Below are positions 42,994 through 51,582 of a stretch of 64,000 nt of DNA, piece after piece. Within the stretch, counting starts at the first letter, position 1; every line of letters begins with the position of its first letter. This DNA comes from Bacteroidota bacterium (lineage in GTDB: Bacteria; Bacteroidota; Ignavibacteria; UBA10030; UBA8401), in contig JAUXTU010000055.1 of the NCBI GenBank assembly GCA_030679145.1, positions 1 to 64,000 on the forward strand, written 5' to 3'. The notes under the pieces were generated by a model. It saw only the letters and a list, made by a program, of their open reading frames with translations. It had not been told where the DNA came from and did not search any database. The translations under genes were made by a program, and so were the position numbers.

Positions 42994-43911
42994 ATGGCTT
43001 ATAATCGTCCAGGTAATTTTAATCGTCCAAGTTTCTTCGGAGGGTTTCAATTCTTTCCACCGGTAATAAAATCGCTGCTGATCGCTAATGGTGCAGTATT
43101 CCTGGGAATGATGTTTCTCGGAAATTTCCATGTTGGTGAATTTTCTTTTGAACAATTTTTCTTTCAGGCATTTGCATTGTGGCCGTTCGGTGCAGGATTT
43201 GGTTTTTGGCAATTGTTCACCTATATGTTTATGCATGCAAGTTTTACGCACATTCTTTTTAACATGCTTGCACTCTGGATGTTTGGAATGGAACTCGAGC
43301 ATGTATGGGGCTCACGAAAATTTTTCATCTATTATCTGCTGTGCGGATTTGGCGGCGGATTGGCAAATTTATTGATAGCTCCAATGTTTACATCTGTTGG
43401 TCCGACAGTCGGAGCATCTGGAGCGGTGTATGGTGTTTTGCTAGCGTTTGGAATGATGTTTCCCGAACGCCTGATCTATGTCTATTTTCTTCTTCCGATC
43501 AAAGCAAAGTATTTTGTTGTGATGTATATGGCGTTTGAAATATTTTCTGTTGGAAGCATGGACGGCATTGCACACTTTGCACATCTTGGAGGTGCACTAG
43601 TTGGTTTTGTGTATTTGCTTTCTGATGGTTACCGGTTTGACAGTCTTTACGGAAGAGCACAGAGCGATAATGTTTTTTCAAAGTTTGCATCAACATTTAG
43701 CAATACAAAGAAGCAGACAGTAAATTATGGGGATGTTACTGATGCAAAGATATATAATATCAATGATTTTCAAACTCGGAATAATGAAGAGCAATTAAAA
43801 ACTCAAAAACAGATCGATGATATTCTTGACAAGATCAGCAAAGATGGTTACCAGAGTCTTAATGAAGAAGAGAAGAAAGTGCTTTTTGAAGCGAGTAAAA
43901 AATTGAATTGA
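42994..43911 (+). CDS. rhomboid-family intramembrane serine protease
   Basis: This 305-residue protein has six helices. The catalytic Ser is in TVGASGAVYGVL and the His in IAHFAHLGGALVG. The WQLFTYMFMHASFTHILFNMLALWMFG loop-helix region is typical of the family. A hydrophilic C-terminal tail (about 215-305) with ThrAspAla/Lys-rich sequence and a helical end (LNEEEKKVLFEASKKL) is characteristic of bacterial rhomboids of this size. Substrate unknown. Confidence 0.93.
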   Translation: MAYNRPGNFNRPSFFGGFQFFPPVIKSLLIANGAVFLGMMFLGNFHVGEFSFEQFFFQAFALWPFGAGFGFWQLFTYMFMHASFTHILFNMLALWMFGMELEHVWGSRKFFIYYLLCGFGGGLANLLIAPMFTSVGPTVGASGAVYGVLLAFGMMFPERLIYVYFLLPIKAKYFVVMYMAFEIFSVGSMDGIAHFAHLGGALVGFVYLLSDGYRFDSLYGRAQSDNVFSKFASTFSNTKKQTVNYGDVTDAKIYNINDFQTRNNEEQLKTQKQIDDILDKISKDGYQSLNEEEKKVLFEASKKLN

Positions 43912-43991
43912 TTTTGTTTTGAGAAGAAATTAATATTTATCATTAATTCAAAGGTGCAATGATCGTTGTTACTCAGCGTTCATAAAACAAT

Positions 43992-45128
43992 ATGGAAAAT
44001 ATCTTACCTGTAATTCAACCGGCACAAAGTGGAAACGGAAATTCACTTCCGACCAATTACAAAGTCGGCATCCGACGTCATACACGTCAGGTAAACATCG
44101 GCGGGATCAAAGTCGGCGGAGGTGCTCCGATCTCTGTTCAAACGATGACGAAATCAAAGACAGATGACATTGTTGGAACGGTAAAGCAAATTGTTGATGC
44201 GGCAGAAGCAGGTTGTGATATTGTTCGTGTAACAGTGAACGATAAAGAAGCTGCAGAGGCAATGGCAGAGATCGTTCGCCAATCTCCATTACCAATCGTC
44301 GCAGATATTCACTTCAACCATATTTTTGCATTAAAAGCAATTGAAGCAAATGTTGCCAAAGTCCGTATCAATCCGGGAAATATCGGATCAAAAGACAGGA
44401 TTCGTCAGGTGTTGAGTGCGGCAAAAGATAAAGGAATTCCGATCCGTATTGGTGTGAATTCAGGTTCGCTTGAAGAAGATATTCTTGAAAAATACGGCTA
44501 TCCGACTGCCGAAGCATTGTACGAATCTGCAATGCGCCACGTTGGAATTTGCGATGAGTTTAATTTTCGCGATGTGATTATTTCTGTTAAATCAACTGAC
44601 GTTCGATTGATGATTGAAGCGTACCGTTTAGTTGCACAGAGAACAGATATTCCTCTTCATCTTGGTGTAACAGAAGCAGGACTGACACGAATCGGCACGA
44701 TCAAATCCGCAGTTGGAATCGGTACATTATTGGCTGAAGGAATTGGCGACACGATCCGTGTTTCGTTGACCGATGAACCGGTGAAAGAAGTTGAAGTCGG
44801 GAAAGAAATTCTTCGTTCACTCGGACTTGCAACACGCAACGTTGAACTGATCGCTTGTCCTACCTGCGGTCGTTTAGAGATCGATCTCTTTGGAATCATG
44901 GCAGAGTTGGAAAAACGTCTTGAAGGTGTGAAGAAACCGGTGAAGATTGCGGTGCTCGGCTGCGTAGTGAACGGACCCGGCGAAGCAAGCGATGCCGATA
45001 TTGGAATTGCAGCGGGAAAAGGTGTTGGAATTTTATATCGAAAAGGACAAATGATACGTAAAATCAAAGAGAGCGAGATTGTTGATGTTGTGGTTGAAGA
45101 AGTTCACAAGTTTCAACCGGAAGCATAA
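43992..45128 (+). CDS. ispG: 4-hydroxy-3-methylbut-2-enyl diphosphate synthase
   Basis: IspG (GcpE) is the Fe-S enzyme that makes HMBPP in the MEP isoprenoid pathway. The 378-residue protein has the TIM-barrel part (PISVQTMTKSKTDD, GCDIVRVTVNDKEAAEA, PIVADIHFNH, KVRINPGNIG) and the C-terminal 4Fe-4S domain. That domain includes ACPTCGRLEIDLF and GCVVNGPGEASDADIGIAAGKG. It is the compact bacterial form without the central plant/Chlamydia insertion. It is followed by a strong terminator. Confidence 0.98.
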   Translation: MENILPVIQPAQSGNGNSLPTNYKVGIRRHTRQVNIGGIKVGGGAPISVQTMTKSKTDDIVGTVKQIVDAAEAGCDIVRVTVNDKEAAEAMAEIVRQSPLPIVADIHFNHIFALKAIEANVAKVRINPGNIGSKDRIRQVLSAAKDKGIPIRIGVNSGSLEEDILEKYGYPTAEALYESAMRHVGICDEFNFRDVIISVKSTDVRLMIEAYRLVAQRTDIPLHLGVTEAGLTRIGTIKSAVGIGTLLAEGIGDTIRVSLTDEPVKEVEVGKEILRSLGLATRNVELIACPTCGRLEIDLFGIMAELEKRLEGVKKPVKIAVLGCVVNGPGEASDADIGIAAGKGVGILYRKGQMIRKIKESEIVDVVVEEVHKFQPEA

Positions 45129-45149
45129 GAACAAAATGTTTTGGTACAA

Positions 45150-45180
45150 CAAAAAGGTCGAGTATATACTCGACCTTTTT
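45150..45180. terminator. bidirectional terminator between ispG and DUF6249 gene
   Basis: AAAAAGGTCGAGTATA pairs perfectly with its mirror and ends TTTTTG. The convergent genes on both sides can share it. Confidence 0.9.
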
Positions 45181-45203
45181 GTTTTGCTATTGTGTACAAC
45201 TGA

Positions 45204-45569
45204 TTATGACCGCTGCTTTTCATCTTCTGACATTCTTTTCTTAGCTATTGCATAGAATGTGATCAAACCAACTCCGCCGAACAGGAAGATAATACCGGCA
45301 GTGATTTGTTCTTCGTGTGCGAAGAACATTTGCGACATGAATGCACTCACCAAAATTCCTACCCCAATGAAAGCGGCTAACATTCCATATTTAAGTGAGG
45401 AGTAAGGATTTGTTTTCAATCCGTGTGTATAAAGATGCTTCAAATCTTCGTTGACCAATCCTTTTTCAATAATTGTCATTCGCTCTTTATGGCGCACATC
45501 GAAATATTTGTATAATATTAAAGCGATACAGCCGAACATGAAAATAGGTATGAGAATCTCTTCGTTCAT
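45204..45569 (-). CDS. DUF6249-like small membrane protein
   Basis: This 121-residue protein has three helices: PIFMFGCIALILYKYF, LKYGMLAAFIGVGILVSAFM and AGIIFLFGGVGLITFYAIA. Between helices 1 and 2 lies RHKERMTIIEKGL, a motif typical of DUF6249 proteins, which often accompany ECF sigma factor loci. The ECF sigma gene is divergent, with its start 177 bp away. Confidence 0.7.
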   Translation of the reverse strand: MNEEILIPIFMFGCIALILYKYFDVRHKERMTIIEKGLVNEDLKHLYTHGLKTNPYSSLKYGMLAAFIGVGILVSAFMSQMFFAHEEQITAGIIFLFGGVGLITFYAIAKKRMSEDEKQRS

Positions 45570-45745
45570 AAAACCTCCTCGATTTAGTTATTGATGTTTG
45601 TTCTTTGCTTTATTACTTTGACTTGAAGATTGACAGCAAGGTTTCAATTATTTGTCAAAATATTTCTCAAATAAAACAACGGAATATTGAAACCTGAACG
45701 AAAGAATCAAAGTCTAACTCAGTGTATGTTCAGTAGAACAATTGA

Positions 45746-46333
45746 ATGAAAACCACTGACAATGAAATTATCCGGCGTGTGATCGATGGAGACCAGCGGG
45801 CGTATGCCGAGTTGGTGGAACGTCATAAGGATAAAGCAATGACTCTTGCAATGAGAATGTTGAAAAATAAGAGTGAGGCAGAAGAAGCATTACAGGATGC
45901 GTTTGTCCGTGCCTATAAGGCACTGCCAAGTTTTGAGAAAAAATCAACTTTCGCTACGTGGTTCTATAGAATAGTGTTCAATGTATGTTCATCGGTATTG
46001 AATAAACGGGGGAGCAATAATCTTTTGTCGATTGATATTGAAAACGACGGTGAACTGAAGATAGAGATTCCCTCTGAAGATGATGAGCCGGATATAGAGC
46101 TTGAAAGCAAAGAATTCTCTGAAATTGTCCGGCGGGAAATTTCCACAATGGAAGAGAGTTATTCAATGATCTTGACGATGTTCTTTTTGCAGGAAATGAG
46201 TTATGAAGAAATTATCAGTGTTACAGGTCTGCCGCTTGGCACCGTAAAGAATAGATTGTTTCGAGCGCGAACGCAATTACGCTCAGCGGTGTTGCGGCAT
46301 TTTTCCGAAATGAAACAAATGGTGAATGTATGA
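45746..46333 (+). CDS. ECF-type RNA polymerase sigma factor
   Basis: The 195-residue product has sigma region 2 (YAELVERHKDKAMTLAMRMLKNKSEAEEALQDAFVRAYKAL) and region 4 (MSYEEIISVTGLPLGTVKNRLFRARTQLR), joined by an acidic linker. It controls an extracytoplasmic stress regulon with the anti-sigma gene overlapping its stop (ATGA). The DUF6249 protein encoded divergently could be part of the same unit. I cannot define its promoter from one copy. Confidence 0.94.
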   Translation: MKTTDNEIIRRVIDGDQRAYAELVERHKDKAMTLAMRMLKNKSEAEEALQDAFVRAYKALPSFEKKSTFATWFYRIVFNVCSSVLNKRGSNNLLSIDIENDGELKIEIPSEDDEPDIELESKEFSEIVRREISTMEESYSMILTMFFLQEMSYEEIISVTGLPLGTVKNRLFRARTQLRSAVLRHFSEMKQMVNV

Positions 46334-46887
46334 AGAATCCCACACTTCAGGAATTAATGGAATATCTTGATGGAACATTGCATCCAATGCGGTATCAAGA
46401 GATCGATGTGATGGTCTCAAAATCTTCTCATCTGCAAAAAGAGATTGCACTCTTGAAAGCGATGCAAAAATTAGTACGGAACGATATCGCTGTTTCTCCG
46501 TCAAAAAGGTTTGTATCCAATGTAATGAAGGATGTTGTTCCTGTAAAAGAGGAATCGCTCTGGCTACGGGCGCTGAAGAATTCTTCAAATCTCTTTGCGA
46601 TGGTTTTGGTGCTGTCAATGATCGGAATTGTGCTGGTTTCTTCCCCTGCATCATCCAGCAGCGGATCCAATGTGTTAACAAAGAATATGGAATCGTATAG
46701 TATTGCATACAACTCTGCAATAGAAACAATTGCTTCGTGGACCAAACAATATACTCATCCGGTCAACCAAGCAGCAAAAACAACGTCTGGAAAGTTTTTC
46801 TTTATAGGACTCTCAGCTTTTTTTATCTTCATTATTGCTGATGAATTTTTCAGCAAGCGATATTTCCATCCGCGAATAAAGAACTGA
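46330..46887 (+). CDS. anti-sigma factor (membrane-bound)
   Basis: This 185-residue protein has a cytoplasmic N-terminus with an anti-sigma-like helical segment (LQELMEYLDGTLHPMRYQEIDVMVSKSSHLQKEIALL) lacking the HxxxCxxC zinc motif. A membrane helix follows (LFAMVLVLSMIGIVLVSSPAS), then a second hydrophobic stretch near the C-terminus (FFFIGLSAFFIFIIADEFF). Coupling to the sigma gene by a 4-bp overlap supports the role. Confidence 0.8.
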   Translation: MKNPTLQELMEYLDGTLHPMRYQEIDVMVSKSSHLQKEIALLKAMQKLVRNDIAVSPSKRFVSNVMKDVVPVKEESLWLRALKNSSNLFAMVLVLSMIGIVLVSSPASSSSGSNVLTKNMESYSIAYNSAIETIASWTKQYTHPVNQAAKTTSGKFFFIGLSAFFIFIIADEFFSKRYFHPRIKN

Positions 46888-47091
46888 TCAAATATCTTCC
46901 TTTGTCGTATTGTTCTAATTTTTGGGACAATGCTGACAAAGGATAACTTCTTGCAAGCCCAACCACTTTTTAGTATTTTGACTGCATACTATCAGAAAGC
47001 GACTGTGCAGTTTCATATCTAAATACCAAATCTCCCGATCCAAAACTGAAATATAACAACAAAAGATTTTTTTTACAGAAAGCGAGACCTA

Positions 47092-47886
47092 TTGTCACAA
47101 ACCATTAACATACTGTTTATCGGCGACATTATCGGAAAACCGGGAATGGATCTTGTAACAAGTCTCTTCAAAGGGCTTATTGAAAAACACAAGATTGATT
47201 TTTGTATTGCAAATGGAGAGAATGCGGCCGATGGAAAAGGAATTGAGGAAGGTCAGGTAAAACAGTTATTCGATCTCGGTGTTCATGTCATTACCGGTGG
47301 AAATCATACGTTTGATCGCTGGGATATGAGGAAAGTGTATACCTCGTTCAAACATCTTCTTCGTCCGTTGAATTTTCCTCATGGAACAGCAGGAATTGGT
47401 TATACGATCTATGAACTGAAAAGCGGCGTGAAAGTCGGTGTGATGAATTTACAGGGACGAACCTATATGCAGCCAATCGAAGATCCGTTCCGCACCGTGG
47501 ATTGGGCGCTTGCAAAGATCAACGAACAGACAAAAATATCATTCATTGATTTTCATGCAGAAGCGACTGCTGAAAAGATGGCGTTGGCATGGTATGTGGA
47601 CGGACGTGCAAGCGTTGTTGTTGGAACACATACGCACACACCAACCGCTGATGCGAGAATACTTCCACGGGCTACGGGATTTATCACTGATGTCGGGATG
47701 ACCGGACCGTACGATTCAGTGTTGGGAATGAAAAAAGATCTTGCAATCAAACGGTTCCTGACGCAAACTCCGCACAAATACGAAACCGCAATGAATGATG
47801 TTCGTCTCTGCGGAGTGATCGCAGAAGTTGAAGTGGAAACTGGGAAGTGCGTGAAATTTGAACAATTGATTTTTCCAAAATTTTAA
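47092..47886 (+). CDS. YmdB/TIGR00282-family metallophosphoesterase
   Basis: This 264-residue di-metal phosphodiesterase has NILFIGDIIGKPG, IANGENAADGKGI, VITGGNHTFDRWD, ISFIDFHAEATAEKMAL and VVGTHTHTPTADARIL, the complete metal-ligand set. Members hydrolyse 2',3'-cyclic nucleotides or cAMP and influence RNA turnover. The start is TTG 47092; the residues that follow (SQTINILFIGD) match the normal N-terminus, and no ATG lies nearby. The upstream gap 46888-47091 shows no feature. FolD follows after a repeat-containing gap. Confidence 0.93.
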   Translation: MSQTINILFIGDIIGKPGMDLVTSLFKGLIEKHKIDFCIANGENAADGKGIEEGQVKQLFDLGVHVITGGNHTFDRWDMRKVYTSFKHLLRPLNFPHGTAGIGYTIYELKSGVKVGVMNLQGRTYMQPIEDPFRTVDWALAKINEQTKISFIDFHAEATAEKMALAWYVDGRASVVVGTHTHTPTADARILPRATGFITDVGMTGPYDSVLGMKKDLAIKRFLTQTPHKYETAMNDVRLCGVIAEVEVETGKCVKFEQLIFPKF

Positions 47887-47895
47887 CTTTATCTT

Positions 47896-47971
47896 CTCGC
47901 AAAGACGCCAAGTCGCAGAGAAATTTATACTCCCCCCTTGCAGCGAGGATCGTGTGATGGAGAAGGGGGGA
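47896..47971. repeat. dispersed repeat remnants between ymdB-like gene and folD
   Basis: CTCGCAAAGACGCCAAGTCG at 47896-47915 belongs to the same repeat wording as 2408-2506. It is followed by TCCCCCCTT at 47931-47939, paired with AAGGGGGGA at 47963-47971. No gene lies here. Confidence 0.45.
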
Positions 47972-48011
47972 AGGGAGATGTAAAAAATATTGACACTACA
48001 TTGCAAAAACT

Positions 48012-48887
48012 ATGGTAATCATTGACGGTAAAAAAATATCGCAGGAAATTAAAGACGAAGTAAAAGCCGCGGTAATAAAAATGAAGTCCGAGCGAGGAAT
48101 TGTTCCCGGACTCGCTGTTATTCTTGTTGGTGAAAATCCTGCATCACAGGCATATGTAAAGAGTAAAGGGAAAGCGTGCGAAGAGTTAGGAATTTATTCT
48201 GTTACTGAGCAGGTTCCCGCAACGATTTCAGAATCTGATCTGCTTTCAATGGTTGAGCGGTTTAACAATGATAAAAAAATCCACGGTATCCTTGTCCAGC
48301 TTCCCCTTCCAAAACATATCGATGAGCAAAAAGTGATCGAAACGATCTCGCCGGCAAAAGATGTGGATGGATTTCATCCCATCAGTATCGGGAAGTTAAT
48401 GATCGGGATTGATACATTCTATTCTGCAACACCGTACGGCATTATGGAACTATTGAAACGGTATAAGATCAATCCATCCGGAAAGCATGTTGTTGTTGTT
48501 GGACGAAGTAACATCGTTGGGAAACCTATTGCAAACATACTGGTGCAGAAAAAAGAATGGGCGAATGCAATTGTTACGATTGCACATACCGGTACAAAAG
48601 ATATTTCCTACTATACAAAACAGGCAGATATTCTTATTGCTGCGATCGGGAAACCAAACGCAATCACTAAAGATATGGTGAAACCGGGAGCTGTTGTGAT
48701 TGATGTTGGGATTAACCGCATTGATGATGCAACAACGAAGACAGGAACAAGACTCGTTGGTGATGTGGATTTTGAGAATGTGAAAGAAATTGCGTCGGCA
48801 ATTACTCCGGTTCCCGGCGGTGTTGGTCCGATGACAATTGCTATGTTGATGATGAATACTTTAAAAGCAGCAGGTGGGAAGATATAA
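48012..48887 (+). CDS. folD: bifunctional methylene-THF dehydrogenase/methenyl-THF cyclohydrolase
   Basis: This 291-residue FolD interconverts 5,10-methylene- and 10-formyl-THF. The catalytic Lys is in AYVKSKGKACEELGI, the substrate loop is GILVQLPLPKHID, with KDVDGFHP, and the NADP site is VVVGRSNIVGKP. The C-terminal TPVPGGVGPMTIAMLMMNT is canonical. It ends at a clear terminator. Confidence 0.98.
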   Translation: MVIIDGKKISQEIKDEVKAAVIKMKSERGIVPGLAVILVGENPASQAYVKSKGKACEELGIYSVTEQVPATISESDLLSMVERFNNDKKIHGILVQLPLPKHIDEQKVIETISPAKDVDGFHPISIGKLMIGIDTFYSATPYGIMELLKRYKINPSGKHVVVVGRSNIVGKPIANILVQKKEWANAIVTIAHTGTKDISYYTKQADILIAAIGKPNAITKDMVKPGAVVIDVGINRIDDATTKTGTRLVGDVDFENVKEIASAITPVPGGVGPMTIAMLMMNTLKAAGGKI

Positions 48888-48910
48888 AACGATCAACGCC
48901 AACATAAAAC

Positions 48911-48940
48911 AAGCGCAGACTTTTGTCTGCGCTTTTGTTT
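48911..48940. terminator. terminator after folD
   Basis: AAGCGCAGAC-TTTT-GTCTGCGCTT is followed by TTGTTTT. It is a perfect 10-bp stem 24 bp after the folD stop. Confidence 0.9.
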
Positions 48941-48966
48941 TAAATCCGTTTACTATATTTTTATTG

Positions 48967-49155
48967 TTACACTTTTACTTTAAGTTCATGCTCAACAAGT
49001 GTAACAAACTGTTGAAAAATTGCCCAAATTGCTTCGGGCGGTACAGGTTGTCTGTTACCGCTGTTATTGATTTCACCTTTGATCGCTGCGCTGTTTACGG
49101 TAAAGTATGCGGTGGTAAGATTGCCTGCAATGATGTGTGTAGTATTATCTTCCAT
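48967..49155 (-). CDS. small protein of unknown function (62 aa)
   Basis: This short frame has a good ribosome site on the minus strand (AAAGGGACAAATC before ATG). The product looks protein-like, with AAIKGEINNSGNRQPVPPEAIWAIF and an amphipathic C-terminal helix. It fills most of a 333-bp interval that would otherwise be empty. No homologue is known to me, so the gene call rests on the ribosome site and composition. Confidence 0.5.
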   Translation of the reverse strand: MEDNTTHIIAGNLTTAYFTVNSAAIKGEINNSGNRQPVPPEAIWAIFQQFVTLVEHELKVKV

Positions 49156-49220
49156 GATTTGTCCCTTTCGCTCTACTTAATCTACACTTTAAAACGATAG
49201 TGTCCTACTGACGTAATTAA

Positions 49221-49691
49221 TCACCGTTCATACATTCCAGTCATTTTTGACGTTGTTATTGTCTTTCCTTCAAGAGCTTTATTGAATTCTGCAAGAGTTG
49301 CTTTTTCAGGAAGTGTAAGTTTCTCAACATTCAAAGCATAAATGGTCACAACATACGGATGTGTTCCTGAACCTCTTGGAGGGGCAGGGCCGGCGTAACC
49401 AAGTGTGTTATCAGTGTTGAGCAATTCTTTTGCTCCGGCAGGCATTGCTTTTTGCGATGCACCTTCTGGTAATGACATCACAGTTTGGGGAATGTTGATA
49501 ACGAACCAGTGGATCCAATTCTTAGCAACCGGATGAGGATCGATAATGGAAAGAGCAAACGATTTTGTTGTCGGAGGATTATCAGTCCAACTGAATGGGA
49601 GAGAAATATTTTTTCCTCCGGCAACGCCATAATCTGCATACTTGATTGGAATAGTTTGACCGTCTTGAAACGCAGATGATGTGATTTTCAT
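49221..49691 (-). CDS. YbhB/YbcL-type phosphatidylethanolamine-binding protein (PEBP)
   Basis: This 156-residue protein has the PEBP ligand-pocket motifs DPHPVAKNWIHWFVINIP and GYAGPAPPRGSGTHPYVVTIYAL, and the LPFSWTDNPPTTKSFALSI start of bacterial RKIP-like proteins. Function in bacteria is unclear. It begins MKITSSAF with no signal peptide, so it is cytoplasmic here. Confidence 0.93.
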   Translation of the reverse strand: MKITSSAFQDGQTIPIKYADYGVAGGKNISLPFSWTDNPPTTKSFALSIIDPHPVAKNWIHWFVINIPQTVMSLPEGASQKAMPAGAKELLNTDNTLGYAGPAPPRGSGTHPYVVTIYALNVEKLTLPEKATLAEFNKALEGKTITTSKMTGMYER

Positions 49692-49716
49692 ATCTGACTC
49701 CTGAGCCGGAGGTTTA

Positions 49717-49731
49717 TAAGCCTTCGGCTTA
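49717..49731. repeat. REP-like palindrome TAAGCC-TTC-GGCTTA
   Basis: A 6-bp perfect dyad with a TTC loop, the same loop as CATCCC-TTC-GGGATG at 2262-2276. It is a different stem but the same design of small palindrome in an intergenic gap. Confidence 0.55.
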
Positions 49732-49785
49732 AAGACGTAAGAGTTGTAGTGTGGTAAGAAAAAACCTTGTCAAGGTTACTTTAGC

Positions 49786-50592
49786 CTAAGCTTCTTTTTT
49801 CCAGAAGATTCCGGCAATCGCCATCTGTCGTAACACTGGCGCAACTTTGTACCGTTCTTCATGATGTGATTGAAATAATGCATCCAATACTGCAACAACA
49901 TTTGCAAATCCGATCATTTCGCCCCACGCGATTGGTCCGTGAGGATAATTGGTTCCGAGTTTCATAGCATCATCGATCTCTTTTGGTGTGGCAACATCAT
50001 TCTGCACTGTGAACAATGCTTCGTTGATGATCTGGCAGAGAATTCTTGGCATCACCATCCCAACACCATCTTGCACCATTGCAGTCTCTTTTTTGATCGA
50101 TTCGAACAGAGCTGTCACAACATCTGCAATTTCCTTTGATGTATGTATTGATGGAGCAAGTTCAACCAACGGATGCGCCAACAGCGTTGGAAATGCTGCT
50201 ATTCCGATAAACCGATGTTTGTGTTTCAATAAATGGGATTGTGATAGTATCGTTTCAGTAAGAGAAGAAGAAATGATCGGGACATGTTCGGGAAGTGTTT
50301 CATCGAATGCCTGAAGATTTTTCTTCTTCTGTCCGTTCGATTCCAACGTTAATTCAAATGCTGCGGTGATCTTCTTTGCTGATGTTTTGAGCGACGCAAG
50401 ATTCTTTAATTCCTGAACAGCGATTCCTTTTTCCTGGAATGCGGCGGAATATTCTTTCACCAAAGCTTCATTGCCAAGCAGACAAACTAGTTGTTTAAGC
50501 TCAACCGGTTTGGAATTTTCGGTTTGCAGTTTGTGTTTTGCAGTTGGTCTTTTTTTGACTTTTATCTTTTCACTTTTGATTTGTTTTCTCAT
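49786..50592 (-). CDS. 3-hydroxyacyl-CoA dehydrogenase-like protein without NAD motif
   Basis: This is a 268-residue paralogue of the upstream dehydrogenase. The C-terminal 3HCDH domain is clear (DGVGMVMPRILCQIINEALFTVQND, ATPKEIDDAMKLGTNYPHGPIAWGEMIG). The N-terminal Rossmann region begins VCLLGNEALVKEY instead of GxGxMGxGIA, so it should not bind NAD normally. A Lys-rich leader (KQIKSEKIKVKKRPTAKHK) precedes it. It overlaps the end of the intact gene by 4 bp and is probably a structural or regulatory subunit, or a decaying copy. Confidence 0.75.
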   Translation of the reverse strand: MRKQIKSEKIKVKKRPTAKHKLQTENSKPVELKQLVCLLGNEALVKEYSAAFQEKGIAVQELKNLASLKTSAKKITAAFELTLESNGQKKKNLQAFDETLPEHVPIISSSLTETILSQSHLLKHKHRFIGIAAFPTLLAHPLVELAPSIHTSKEIADVVTALFESIKKETAMVQDGVGMVMPRILCQIINEALFTVQNDVATPKEIDDAMKLGTNYPHGPIAWGEMIGFANVVAVLDALFQSHHEERYKVAPVLRQMAIAGIFWKKEA

Positions 50593-51446
50593 TTTTCTTC
50601 GTAATTATAGAATCCCTGTTTTGTTTTTTTGCCGAACATTCCTGCTTCAACCAATTGTTTTTGAATATGGCTCGGCTGGAATCGTGCATCGTTGAAGAAT
50701 TGCTGGAACATTGATTCTGTCACAGAAAAATTCACATCATTGCCGATCATATCCATCAATTCAAACGGTCCCATTTTAAATCCGCCGCTCTTTTTTACAA
50801 TGCGGTCGATTTCTTCAACAGTGGTAACATTCTCACTCAATATCTTCAATGCTTCAGTATAGAATGGACGGGCGACTCTGTTCACAACAAAACCGGGAGT
50901 ATCTTTAGTAACGATTGTCTTTTTGCCGAGTTTTTCTGCAATAGCAATAGTTTGCGTTATAGTCTCAGCAGAAGTTCGTACACCTTTGACCACTTCAACC
51001 AGTTTCATTAAATGAACTGGATTGAAGAAATGCATACCGACAACACGCTCCGGTTTTTTTGTTGCAGAAGCGATTGAAGTTATAGAAAGTGAAGAAGTAT
51101 TTGTTGCAAGAATTGCCGTATGATGCGCGATCTGGTCCAATTTTTTGAACAGATCTTTCTTTACCCGAAGATCTTCCAACACTGCTTCGATGATAATGTC
51201 GCATGTATCAAGATCATTGATATTCGTCCGCTTTTTGATACGGGTCAGTGCTTGCTTCATATCGTCGTCGGAGATCTTATTCTTATCGACGCTTCGTTTC
51301 ATTTCAAAATTGATCCTTTCTACACTGCGGCGGATCACTTCTTCGTTGATATCATAGAGCGAAACGGTGCACTTATTCAACGCCGCAATGTGAGCAATTC
51401 CCGCCCCCATTGTTCCTGCACCGACAATTCCAATTGAAATAGCCAT
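50589..51446 (-). CDS. 3-hydroxybutyryl-CoA dehydrogenase
   Basis: This 285-residue enzyme oxidises 3-hydroxyacyl-CoA with NAD. It has IGIVGAGTMGAGIAHIAA, ATNTSSLSITSIA, the catalytic-His segment VGMHFFNPVHLMKLVEVV and the C-terminal DTPGFVVNRVARPFYTEAL and GGFKMGPFELMDMIGNDV. It belongs to the PaaH/Hbd type. A crotonase lies 2 kb away (53521), giving two steps of a beta-oxidation or butanoate route, although the genes are not in one operon. Confidence 0.95.
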   Translation of the reverse strand: MAISIGIVGAGTMGAGIAHIAALNKCTVSLYDINEEVIRRSVERINFEMKRSVDKNKISDDDMKQALTRIKKRTNINDLDTCDIIIEAVLEDLRVKKDLFKKLDQIAHHTAILATNTSSLSITSIASATKKPERVVGMHFFNPVHLMKLVEVVKGVRTSAETITQTIAIAEKLGKKTIVTKDTPGFVVNRVARPFYTEALKILSENVTTVEEIDRIVKKSGGFKMGPFELMDMIGNDVNFSVTESMFQQFFNDARFQPSHIQKQLVEAGMFGKKTKQGFYNYEEK

Positions 51447-51582
51447 TATAAAATGATAAATAATGAATGAATAATGATGAACTGTGGAAAGAAATTACAG
51501 AATGATTGGTGGAAAACCAAAGAGAAAGTGTGAAGATAAAGACTTCCGAAACCGTTGAGATCTCGGAAGTCTCCAAACGTGG

